In this document: one piece after another, positions 55,306 to 64,000 of the stretch
How the letters are laid out: each line of letters begins with the position of its first letter
How positions within the stretch are numbered: the first letter of the stretch is position 1
Assembly: GCA_965222005.1 (NCBI GenBank)
Contig: OZ244935.1
Location: 2,852,001 to 2,916,000, forward strand
Origin: CBDCTM01 sp965222005
GTDB lineage: Bacteria > Bacteroidota > Bacteroidia > Chitinophagales > Saprospiraceae
DNA: 64,000 nt
Direction of reading: 5' to 3'
Notes under the pieces: generated by a model
What the model was told of the DNA's origin: nothing
Database searches by the model: none
The model's input: the letters and a program-made list of their open reading frames with translations, nothing else
Position numbers and translations under genes: made by a program

Positions 55306-56760
55306 AAGACCAGACCGCGCCAATACTGGCAGGCGTACCGGCGGATGTGACGGTAGAGTGCGATGCGATACCAGGCCCTGCGAGCCCAACGGCGACAGAC
55401 AATTGCGATACAGATGTAGAGATCACGTATGTCGAGACGCGGATCGATGGAGGTCTGTGCCCGGATGGCTACAGCCTGCAACGGGTCTGGACAGCGACGG
55501 ATGATTGCGGCAACCAGGATATGCAGACTCAGCTGATAAGTGTAGAAGACCAGACCGCGCCAATACTGGCAGGCGTACCGGCGGATGTGACGGTAGAATG
55601 TGATGCGATACCAGGCCCTGCGAGCCCGACGGCGACAGACAATTGCGATACAGATGTAGAGATCACGTATGTCGAGACGCGGATCGATGGAGGTCTGTGC
55701 CCGGATGGCTACAGCCTGCAACGGGTCTGGACAGCGACGGATAATTGCGGCAACCAGGATATGCAGACTCAGCTGATAAGTGTAGAAGACCAGACCGCGC
55801 CAATACTGGCAGGCGTACCGGCGGATGTGACGGTAGAATGTGATGCGGTACCGAGCCCTGCGAGCCCAACGGCGACAGACAATTGCGATACAGATGTAGA
55901 GATCACGTATGTCGAGACGCGGATCGATGGAGGTCTGTGCCCGGATGGCTACAGCCTGCAACGGGTCTGGACAGCGACGGATGATTGCGGCAACCAGGAT
56001 ATGCAGACGCAGCTGATAAGTGTAGAAGACCAGACCGCGCCAATACTGGCAGGCGTACCGGCGGATGTGACGGTAGAGTGCGATGCGATACCAAGCCCTG
56101 CGAGTCCGACGGCGACAGACAATTGCGATACAGATGTAGAGATCACGTATGTCGAGACGCGGATCGATGGAGGTCTGTGCCCGGATGGCTACAGCCTGCA
56201 ACGGGTCTGGACAGCGACGGATGATTGCGGCAACCAGGATATGCAGACTCAGCTGATAAGTGTAGAAGACCAGACCGCGCAATACTGGCAGGCGTACCGG
56301 CGGATGTGACGGTAGAATGTGATGCGGTACCGAGCCCTGCGAGCCCAACGGCGATAGACAATTGCGATACAGATGTAGAGATCACGTATGTCGAGACGCG
56401 GATCGATGGAGGTCTGTGCCCGGATGGCTACAGCCTGCAACGGGTCTGGACAGCGACGGATGATTGCGGCAACCAGGATATGCAGACTCAGCTGATAAGT
56501 GTAGAAGACCAGACCGCGCCAATACTGGCAGGCGTACCGGCGGATGTGACGGTAGAATGTGATGCGATACCAAGCCCTGCGAGCCCGACGGCGACAGACA
56601 ATTGCGATACAGATGTAGAGATCACGTATGTCGAGACGCGGATCGATGGAGGTCTGTGCCCGGATGGCTACAGCTTGCAACGGGTCTGGACAGCGACGGA
56701 TAATTGCGGCAACCAGGATATGCAGACTCAGCTGATAAGTGTAGAGGACCAGACCGCGCC
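54594..56760 (+). repeat. Tandem array of nine 240-bp HYR units (site of both frame breaks)
   Basis: The 80-aa units contain ADVTVECDAIPGPASPTATD, NCDTDVEITYVETRIDGGLC, PDGYSLQRVW and DDCGNQDMQTQLISVEDQ. Copies are almost identical at base level. Copies 3/4 and 7/8 are each separated by a junction lacking one base. Confidence 0.9.
55301..56309 (+). CDS. Giant surface protein, second frame (continuation after a one-base deletion)
   Basis: After 55300 the same 80-aa HYR units continue in the next frame (VEDQTAPILAGVPADV onward) through four more copies. The frame then stops at 56307-56309 because one C of a CC pair is missing at 56280/56281 (accgcgc-aatactgg instead of accgcgcc-aatactgg). It is not a separate gene: no start signal, and the sequence is mid-repeat. 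Confidence 0.8.
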
Positions 56761-59700
56761 AATACTGGCAGGCGTACCGGCCGATGTGACGGTAGAATGC
56801 GATGCGATACCAGGCCCTGCGAGCCCAACGGCGACAGACAATTGCGATACAGATGTTGAACTTACATTTAATGAGCTGAGAATTGATGGCAATTGTGTCG
56901 ATAATTATGAGCTACATAGAAGCTGGACGGCAACCGATGATTGTGGCAATACAAGTGTTCAAACCCAAATTATAAACGTTCAAGATACTCAAGAACCAGT
57001 ATTCTCAAGTACTCCGGCAGATATTACGGTTTCTTGTGATAATATTCCTTCAGCCGACAATATTACAGCTACTGATAATTGTACGGCTGATATTTCGGTA
57101 ACCTTCAATGAGACGCGAATTGATGGATCGTGCCCTGACAATTATAGCCTTCAGAGAAGTTGGACAGCGGTTGATGCCTGCGGAAACCAGCGTACCATCA
57201 ATCAACTGGTCTTTGTAAGAGATATGGATGGCCCTGTTATTTCAGGCATCCCGGCGAATATTACCGTATCCTGTGAAAATATTCCTGATCCAGTCACTCC
57301 TACGCTTTCAGATAATTGCGATCAGGATGTTGACATCAGCTATGTTGAAACAAGAGTAAATGGTAGTTGTCCGGATGCGTATAGGCTAGAGAGAAGATGG
57401 ACAGCAACGGACAATTGTGGCAATCAAACTGAATCTTCCAGAATTATTGTAGTCGAAGATTTGATCGCTCCGATTTTGGCCGGAGTGCCGACAGACATTT
57501 CCATTGAGTGTGATGGTGTGCCGCCTGTTGTCAATCCTACCGCCACCGACAATTGCGATGCGGATGTGGATATTTCTTTTGTTGAAAGCAGAGAGGATGG
57601 CAATTGCCCGAATCAATACACATTGACACGTACCTGGACAGCGACCGACAATTGTGGCAACCAGGATATTCAGACTCAAATTATTGTAGTAGGAGATGGT
57701 CAAATCCCCGCCATTACGGGTGTGCCTGCTGATGTGACCGTTAGCTGTGATGGGGTGCCCGCCATCGCCAATCCGTCAGTAAGCGACAATTGTGATGCAA
57801 ATATACAGCTCGATTTCCTTGAAACTCGTACCGATGGCAATTGCCCGGACAGCTATACGCTACAAAGAAGCTGGTCGGCAACCGATGCCTGCGGCAACTT
57901 GATTGCCGAAACTCAAACCATCACAGTAGTCGATGATGAAGCACCAACTTTGTCGGAACAACCTGCCGATATTACTGTAGCCTGTGGTCAAATACCTGCG
58001 GCACCTGGTATTACCGCAGCCGACAATTGCGATGTGGATGTGGACTTGCTATTTGATGAGTTGCAAAGCAATGGTTCCTGCCCATACAATACTGCCATCA
58101 TTCGTAGCTGGACAGCTACCGACAATTGTGGCAATCAGGCAGTGCATACTCAAACCATTACGGTGGAGGATACAGAAGCTCCAAGTATTGCAGGCGTACC
58201 TGCTGACGTTACAGTGAATTGTAACCAGGTGCCTAATCCGGCTGAACCGATTCCATCTGACAATTGTGATCCCAATCCGACTCTTGAATTTGATGAATTC
58301 AGAATCAATGAAGTTTGTGAAGATTCATATACCTTGCAAAGAAGTTGGACAGCAACGGATGCTTGTGGTAACTCTACGGTACTGACTCAAATGATTGTAA
58401 TTTCGGATGATCAGGCTCCTGTAATGGCAGGCGTTCCAGCTGATGTGACCGTTTCGTGTGAATCAATTCCAACAGCAGCAAATGTGGTGGCAGTAGATAA
58501 TTGTGATACAGATATTGAAATAATACTCGATGAGCAGCAAGTGCCTGGACCTTGTCAGGATGCATACAGTATGGTAAGAACCTGGACAGCGACGGATAAT
58601 TGTGGCAATCAAGATATTCAAACACAGACGATCACAGTCAATGACCCTACACCGCCGGTATTGGAAGCGGCACCTGCCGATCTGACTGTAAACTTGGCCA
58701 ATGGCGAAACGGTACCACCTCCTGCTACGCTGCAAGCTACCGACAATTGTGATGCGGATGTGGGTGTTGCTTTCAATGAAGACCAATCTGACAACGGATG
58801 TGGTTATATCATCACCCGTACCTGGACAGCCACCGATAACTGTGGCAATCAGGCCACCGAAACGCAGCTTATCAATGTAACAGATGACATCAATGCAGAA
58901 ATTCAATCGGACAATCTGCAAATTTGTAAAGGAGAATCAACGCTGCTGACGGCCTTGCCAAATGATCCGGGCTATACCTACAGCTGGATCAGCAATGGTG
59001 GCAGCCTGGATAATCCGGCTTCACAAGCTACCAATTTCACCGCCAATGCCAATGGAACTTACACCATAACAGTTGAGATCAATACACCATCAGGCTGCCA
59101 AGCCATAGCCTCTACACAAGTTCTCGTCACAGGAGTTACCAACGCTTCAGCATTTAGCAATGCACCGATTTGCGAAGGCGAAACACTCACCTTGCTGGCC
59201 AATGGCGGAACCAATTATCTGTGGACTGGCCCCGCTGGGTTCACGTCAACTTTGCAAAATCCTGTGATCAGTAATGCTACGGCAGGCCATTCAGGTATCT
59301 ATACAGTCGTAGTTTCTGATGACAATGGTTGCCAATCTACACTCGATGTGAATGTTCAGGTACATGCCGATCCGGTAGCTGTTATTGATGGTGACAACCA
59401 GCTTTGCGAAGGAGATGACCTGCAACTGACCGCCTATGGCGGAGTCAGCTATCAATGGACTGGACCGAATGGTTTTACATCTACCAATGCCAGTATATTT
59501 ATTCCAAACGTATCTTCTATTCATGAGGGGCTGTATGAGGTTACAGTTTATGCGGCCGCCAATTGTCAAACGGGGACTGCAAAAGATGTTTTCGTACGTA
59601 TATTTACTGCCGAAGCCAATAATAATGGACCGATATGCGAAGGTAGCCAGTTGGAACTCTATTCCAGTGACGGAGGTGTTCAATATACTTGGGTTGGACC

Positions 59701-62700
59701 TAACGGGTTTAGCTCCAACCAACAGAATCCGGTAATACCTAATGCGGATGCCGCTTATAGCGGAACATATACAGTGATCATTGACAATGGATACTGTGTA
59801 GATAATGCCACTACAGATGTTCAAATAGCCCCTGGCCTTCCTGCTACCGCCAATAGCAATAGCCCGGTTTGTGAGGGAAGCGATATTCTCCTTTCAGCTA
59901 CCGGCGGTGTCAACTACAGCTGGGCAGGCCCGAATGGCTTTGCTTCAAATGATAAAAATCCTGTTGTTTCCGATGCATTGCCCGTGATGTCGGGTACCTA
60001 CTATGTAACTGTTTCCGATGCAAGCGGCTGCCAAGGTACTGCAAGCGTTGATGTATTAGTAGGAGAGCGAGTGCGTGTTGATTATACCCCAATTCATGCT
60101 ACTTGCAATGAACTGGGCGGCATAGTAGTAGGCGTAGCTGGCGGTATCCAGCCTTATACATTCAATTGGGCTGACTTGCCGGGTACCAATAATGTGCAGG
60201 ATCGGACTGACTTGGCACCAGGCCTCTATTACATGACCGTAACGGATGCCGGTGGATGTACAGCTACACTTTCAGGGGTAGTCATCTCTGATGGATGTGT
60301 AGATTGTGAAGCCTATTCCGGTACGCTGAGTGCAGAAAATGCTCAGACCTGTTTGAATGATGGCTCCGTCACATTGGCCGCCTCACCCAATGGCGATATG
60401 AATGTACCACAAGGCTTTACCTTCACCTTCCTGTTGGCTGAAGGAGGCAATCATATCATTGAACAACTCAGCAACAATCCGGTATTTACCGTCAACGCTA
60501 TCGGTTCATACACAATTCATGTATTGGTGTATGATTCCACTACGCTTGACTTGAGTACCATCAATTTTGGTAGCACTTCCATATTCGACATCAATAGCCA
60601 ATTGCTGCAGGGTGGCGGAACGATATGTGGCTCATTGGATTTGACGGGAGTAACCATAGAGGTTTTGACAGTGGATGTAGAAGTGGAAGAGCAAACAGCC
60701 GATAACTGCAACTTGGGTACAGGAAGTGCAACATTGGCTCCGCAAAGCCATACCTACCACTGGAGCGATGGAGGTAGCGGCTACTCACGCAACGATCTCT
60801 TTGCCGGAACATATACTGTTACAGTCATCGATCCTGCCACCGCTTGTGAAGTGACAATAGATATAACCATTGATGGAGATTGCCTTTGTATTCCGCCAGA
60901 AGTAGCAACGGTTGATATTTCTCAATCCCTTTGTGGATTAGCAAACGGTATAGCCAAAGTAATTGTGGATGGCAACCCGGCCAATTACCAATATACCTGG
61001 TCTGCCAACGCCAACAACGGTGTGCCCAATAGTATTGGCAATGAGCGTTCTCAGCTGTTCTCAGGTATTTATACAGTAACGATTACCTTCCCGCTTGTGC
61101 CGAATTGCGAAACCATTCACACCTTCACCATTGGAAATATTGACGGCCCGGAACTGGATAGCGTTGTCGTCACACCAGCCACCTGCGAAGCGCCCGATGG
61201 CTCGGTTACACTCTATCCGGCCAGCTATACCTATATGTGGGCATTGGATAATTTCAATGGAAACTATCGGGATGGTTTGGCGGCGGATGCCTACCACATC
61301 CTGGTGATCAACCCAATCGCTCCCGACTGTCCGAACCTGGTAACAGTAGAAGTGCCTGATACCAATGATCTCACGGCTACTGCCCAGATCATTACCTTGC
61401 CCGATTGCAATACGGCAAATGGGGCTGTGAACATCAACGTCCTCAATGGAAGTGGTAGTTACTCTTTTGTGTGGAGTGACAATCCGGGTATCAATTCAGC
61501 TAGCAGAACAGACCTGGTGGCAGGTGATTACTCAGTAACTATCAAAGATAATAGCGTTTCTGCCTGTGAGTTTGAATTGACATTTGTACTGGATGAAAAC
61601 ACGAATGGTGCTACCATTAACCTCCAAACCCCGGTGATGATCAATTGCTACGCCGCCAATAATGGTCAGGCCAATTATACAGTCGATTATGATGCAGGCT
61701 TCCAGCAACCAGCTACTATTGGCATTGAAGATACACTCGGCAATCCGTACAACAATGGCGAATTGATACCTGGCTATTATTGCCTGATCGTTAAAGATGC
61801 GGTTGGTTGCCTGGGAGATAAGAAGTGCTTTGATGTAATAGAACCGGCACCGATTGATATCACTACAGTATTAACGGACAAAGATTGTAGCAATGGGGGT
61901 TCTATTCAACTCACGCTTACAGGAGGCACTCCTCCATATACATACAATTGGTCCGACTTGCCCGGCTCAAATGACCCGGCTGATCGCACAAATCTGCTTG
62001 CCGATAGCTACACCGTGACCGTAACGGATGCCAATGATTGTTTCAAAGTTGCACACAGCCTGGAGATTAATGACAATTGCAATAATAATTGTGGTGGCCC
62101 TGAAATCACCAATATTGTTGTAACTGAAGCCAGCTGCGGACAGAGCAATGGTAGCATAGCTATAGAAACTGTGGAAGCAGCCAGCCAGCTCACCTTTAGC
62201 TGGAACCCCAATATTAGTACCGGACCAACTGCCAGCAATTTAACGGCAGGTACATACGATGTAACGATCAGCCTACTAAATGATCCTACTTGCTTTGTTA
62301 CCGAAACGATAGCAGTTGGAGTGATTGATGGCCCGGAAGTATCAGCAGCATTTACCAGTCCGGCTACCTGCGATCAGGCAGATGGAACAGCCAGCCTCTC
62401 TCCGGCAGGCTATGATTATCAATGGAGCGATAGCGGCCAGGGAGCCAATCGTACGGACCTCCTTGCAGGCACATATTATGTGAGCGCTACCGATCCGGCC
62501 ACAGGCTGTACCGACATAGTAGTGGTGGATATCGATCAAATTAATCCATTGCAAGCCACCGCTACCATCAATCAGGAACCTAGCTGTGGCCAGTCGAATG
62601 GCTCTGTAACTATTGGACTAACAGGCGGTAGTGGGGACTATACCTTCTCCTGGAATGCTGGAGAGACTAATAATAGCTTGCCTTCCGGCTCTCATTCGGT

Positions 62701-64000
62701 TACAGTTGTGGATAATGTCAATGGCTGTGAAGCAACTGTCGATTTTGTGCTAACTGACAATATCCCGTCGGCCCATATTACCATTACAGACACCATTCAT
62801 ATAAGCTGTGCTGGTGCAGCCAACGGAAGTGTTCAATTTGACATCAATTATGACCCTGGGTTCACTCAGCCAGCTTCCATCGTTATTTTGGATGCTAATA
62901 GTAATTTGCTTACAAATGGCAGCCTGCCTCCAGGCACACATTGCCTTCAGGTCAAAGACGCCAACGATTGCCTGGCTGGCGAACAGTGCTTCAATATCAC
63001 CGAACCAGAAGAGCTCCTGATCACTAGCCAAACGATTGATATGGACTGCGATTCACTTGGCAGTATCAATCTAACCATTACGGGTGGTGTTGGAAACTAC
63101 ACCTTCGATTGGGCCGACCTCCCCGGCAGCAATGATCCGGAAGATCGTACAGACCTGGCTCAGGGAAGCTATGATGTTACTGTCACTGATCTAAACGCTT
63201 GCACAGCTACAGCTATTGGCATTTTGATAAACGATACTTGCCAACCTTGTGAAACACCGATAATTAGCAATACATCCATTCAGGACGCTACTTGCGGAAA
63301 CAGCAATGGAGAAATAGTAGTCGAGCTGGAGCAAGATATTGACAATTATACCTTCAATTGGTCACCTGCTCAACCCGATACCAATTATATCAACGAATTA
63401 GCCGATGGAATCTATGAGCTTACCATCAGTTTGATCGGGGACCCGGATTGTGCCACTACGAGTAGCTTCACAGTAAATGACATAAATGGACCACAGGCGA
63501 ATGTAGCGTCAACGACTCCCGCAGCTTGTACAGTTGCTAATGGCTCTGCCAGCCTTTCACCTGTTGGCTATGACTATTTGTGGAGCGATGGAATCAATTC
63601 GATTAGCCGTAATGATCTGGCCGCCGGAAACTATATTGTTACGGTCAGCGACCCGGCAACCGCTTGTACAGATACGCTGGAAATTACGATTGATATGCAA
63701 ACGGCTCCCATCGCCACAGTCACGATCAACAGCGAGCCCAGCTGTGGCCAGTCGAACGGCTCAGTGACGATAAGCGTGAGCAACGGCAGCGGCGACTACG
63801 GCTACAGCTGGGGTGGCGGCGCTACGCGCACCGATCTGGCCTCGGGCAGCTACGAAGTCACCGTGACAGACAACCAAAGCGGCTGCACAACTACCGTGAC
63901 CTTTGGCCTGACAGATGATGTAGCAGGGGCTACAGTAACGGTAACACCGATGGTATCAACGAGCTGCGCGGGCAGCAATGACGGCACCGCATCATACACG
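56282..64000 (+). CDS. Giant surface protein, third frame (continues past the window edge)
   Basis: From 56282 the repeats continue in the third frame with no stop up to base 64000. Contents: the last units of the 240-bp array, about nine diverged HYR units (to ~58.9 kb, e.g. ADVTVSCDGVPAIANPSVSD), four to five PKD/Ig-like units with GPNGF (58.9-60.07 kb), then SprB-like units (60.07-64.0 kb) such as NWSDLPGSNDPADRTNLLAD. No C-terminal sorting domain is reached in the window. Combined with the upstream parts the protein exceeds about 10,670 residues. Confidence 0.8.
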   Translation, partial: MLAGVPADVTVECDAVPSPASPTAIDNCDTDVEITYVETRIDGGLCPDGYSLQRVWTATDDCGNQDMQTQLISVEDQTAPILAGVPADVTVECDAIPSPASPTATDNCDTDVEITYVETRIDGGLCPDGYSLQRVWTATDNCGNQDMQTQLISVEDQTAPILAGVPADVTVECDAIPGPASPTATDNCDTDVELTFNELRIDGNCVDNYELHRSWTATDDCGNTSVQTQIINVQDTQEPVFSSTPADITVSCDNIPSADNITATDNCTADISVTFNETRIDGSCPDNYSLQRSWTAVDACGNQRTINQLVFVRDMDGPVISGIPANITVSCENIPDPVTPTLSDNCDQDVDISYVETRVNGSCPDAYRLERRWTATDNCGNQTESSRIIVVEDLIAPILAGVPTDISIECDGVPPVVNPTATDNCDADVDISFVESREDGNCPNQYTLTRTWTATDNCGNQDIQTQIIVVGDGQIPAITGVPADVTVSCDGVPAIANPSVSDNCDANIQLDFLETRTDGNCPDSYTLQRSWSATDACGNLIAETQTITVVDDEAPTLSEQPADITVACGQIPAAPGITAADNCDVDVDLLFDELQSNGSCPYNTAIIRSWTATDNCGNQAVHTQTITVEDTEAPSIAGVPADVTVNCNQVPNPAEPIPSDNCDPNPTLEFDEFRINEVCEDSYTLQRSWTATDACGNSTVLTQMIVISDDQAPVMAGVPADVTVSCESIPTAANVVAVDNCDTDIEIILDEQQVPGPCQDAYSMVRTWTATDNCGNQDIQTQTITVNDPTPPVLEAAPADLTVNLANGETVPPPATLQATDNCDADVGVAFNEDQSDNGCGYIITRTWTATDNCGNQATETQLINVTDDINAEIQSDNLQICKGESTLLTALPNDPGYTYSWISNGGSLDNPASQATNFTANANGTYTITVEINTPSGCQAIASTQVLVTGVTNASAFSNAPICEGETLTLLANGGTNYLWTGPAGFTSTLQNPVISNATAGHSGIYTVVVSDDNGCQSTLDVNVQVHADPVAVIDGDNQLCEGDDLQLTAYGGVSYQWTGPNGFTSTNASIFIPNVSSIHEGLYEVTVYAAANCQTGTAKDVFVRIFTAEANNNGPICEGSQLELYSSDGGVQYTWVGPNGFSSNQQNPVIPNADAAYSGTYTVIIDNGYCVDNATTDVQIAPGLPATANSNSPVCEGSDILLSATGGVNYSWAGPNGFASNDKNPVVSDALPVMSGTYYVTVSDASGCQGTASVDVLVGERVRVDYTPIHATCNELGGIVVGVAGGIQPYTFNWADLPGTNNVQDRTDLAPGLYYMTVTDAGGCTATLSGVVISDGCVDCEAYSGTLSAENAQTCLNDGSVTLAASPNGDMNVPQGFTFTFLLAEGGNHIIEQLSNNPVFTVNAIGSYTIHVLVYDSTTLDLSTINFGSTSIFDINSQLLQGGGTICGSLDLTGVTIEVLTVDVEVEEQTADNCNLGTGSATLAPQSHTYHWSDGGSGYSRNDLFAGTYTVTVIDPATACEVTIDITIDGDCLCIPPEVATVDISQSLCGLANGIAKVIVDGNPANYQYTWSANANNGVPNSIGNERSQLFSGIYTVTITFPLVPNCETIHTFTIGNIDGPELDSVVVTPATCEAPDGSVTLYPASYTYMWALDNFNGNYRDGLAADAYHILVINPIAPDCPNLVTVEVPDTNDLTATAQIITLPDCNTANGAVNINVLNGSGSYSFVWSDNPGINSASRTDLVAGDYSVTIKDNSVSACEFELTFVLDENTNGATINLQTPVMINCYAANNGQANYTVDYDAGFQQPATIGIEDTLGNPYNNGELIPGYYCLIVKDAVGCLGDKKCFDVIEPAPIDITTVLTDKDCSNGGSIQLTLTGGTPPYTYNWSDLPGSNDPADRTNLLADSYTVTVTDANDCFKVAHSLEINDNCNNNCGGPEITNIVVTEASCGQSNGSIAIETVEAASQLTFSWNPNISTGPTASNLTAGTYDVTISLLNDPTCFVTETIAVGVIDGPEVSAAFTSPATCDQADGTASLSPAGYDYQWSDSGQGANRTDLLAGTYYVSATDPATGCTDIVVVDIDQINPLQATATINQEPSCGQSNGSVTIGLTGGSGDYTFSWNAGETNNSLPSGSHSVTVVDNVNGCEATVDFVLTDNIPSAHITITDTIHISCAGAANGSVQFDINYDPGFTQPASIVILDANSNLLTNGSLPPGTHCLQVKDANDCLAGEQCFNITEPEELLITSQTIDMDCDSLGSINLTITGGVGNYTFDWADLPGSNDPEDRTDLAQGSYDVTVTDLNACTATAIGILINDTCQPCETPIISNTSIQDATCGNSNGEIVVELEQDIDNYTFNWSPAQPDTNYINELADGIYELTISLIGDPDCATTSSFTVNDINGPQANVASTTPAACTVANGSASLSPVGYDYLWSDGINSISRNDLAAGNYIVTVSDPATACTDTLEITIDMQTAPIATVTINSEPSCGQSNGSVTISVSNGSGDYGYSWGGGATRTDLASGSYEVTVTDNQSGCTTTVTFGLTDDVAGATVTVTPMVSTSCAGSNDGTASYT
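61590..64000 (+). repeat. ~1.16-kb super-repeat made of SprB-like units
   Basis: Matching landmarks recur 1.15-1.16 kb apart: SNDPADRTNL at ~61.97 and SNDPEDRTDL at ~63.13 kb; AGYDYQWSD at ~62.41 and VGYDYLWSD at ~63.56; SCGQSNGSVTI at ~62.58 and ~63.74; NGATINLQTP-type starts at ~61.6, ~62.76 and ~63.92. Two full periods plus the start of a third are visible; protein similarity is moderate, so the duplication is old. Confidence 0.75.

Noticed and set aside
55290..55310. Programmed ribosomal frameshift in the giant gene
   Set aside because: There is no slippery heptamer at either break, and the neighbouring copies simply have one base more; a deletion or sequence error explains it better.
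54517..56680. Long minus-strand open frames (290 and 352 codons) opposite the 240-bp array
   Set aside because: Repeat-driven absence of stops on the other strand; no start context, no recognisable domain, and the plus-strand frame has clear HYR motifs.
35750..56760. CRISPR-like or minisatellite interpretation of the regular arrays
   Set aside because: Units of 222-261 bp are wholly coding, have no spacer structure, and are multiples of three.

Overview
The window is a chromosomal segment of a Bacteroidota bacterium, most likely from the Saprospiria/Lewinella side of the phylum. Pointers seen directly are: TAnnTTTG-type promoter elements in front of several genes; a short (288-aa) primary sigma factor; two kinds of type IX secretion C-terminal sorting domain (the gliding-motility-associated type on the protein at 23352-27413 and the Por_Secre_tail type on the esterase at 27441-28859); SprB/PKD/HYR-rich secreted proteins; and a tmRNA whose tag ends in AMAA. 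The genus assignment is inference.

Left part (1-22 kb) is mostly housekeeping. It holds a partial class V aminotransferase (minus strand, runs off the left edge), an M48 metalloprotease, ribA, a secreted CBM9/DUF5916 outer-membrane protein, a complete IS701-family insertion sequence that landed exactly on the edge of a 160-bp MITE-like element, a small cysteine-rich membrane protein, mazG, rpsO, pnp with a ~180-bp palindrome in its leader, a YeeE/YedE pair, rpoD, an SH3 lipoprotein, two poorly known proteins, an ABC exporter divergent from purC, an alanine/saccharopine dehydrogenase-like enzyme, a small secreted protein and the tmRNA gene ssrA.

Middle part (22-31.2 kb) is accessory: a lipoprotein, a 1353-aa T9SS-secreted protein (propeller-like repeats, PKD/Ig modules, CHU_C tail), a secreted esterase with an N-terminal carbohydrate-binding-like module, and a compact minus-strand operon SLATT/DUF4231 - patatin - TIR. 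The three proteins look like a membrane pore, a phospholipase and a nucleotide-signalling or NAD-consuming domain, the usual parts of abortive-infection systems, but in a combination with no CD-NTase, SIR2 or SLOG partner. This is the best candidate for an undescribed defence system here.

Right part (31.97-64 kb, exactly half the window) is one gigantic surface-protein gene that does not end inside the window (at least about 10,680 codons). It is built from DUF11, SdrD-B, SprB, PKD-like, HYR/Ig-like, LamG and two F5/8C (discoidin) modules, and contains four tandem arrays (10 x ~222 bp, 9 x 261 bp, 23 x 237 bp, 9 x 240 bp) plus a ~1.16-kb super-repeat near the right edge. Two separate one-base deletions within the 240-bp array (after 55300 and after 56280) break the reading frame as given; the same protein continues in the shifted frame each time. 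They are either assembly/sequencing errors in near-identical repeats or real inactivating/phase-variable changes. Three of the non-repeat domains are inserted inside a SprB or HYR unit rather than between units.
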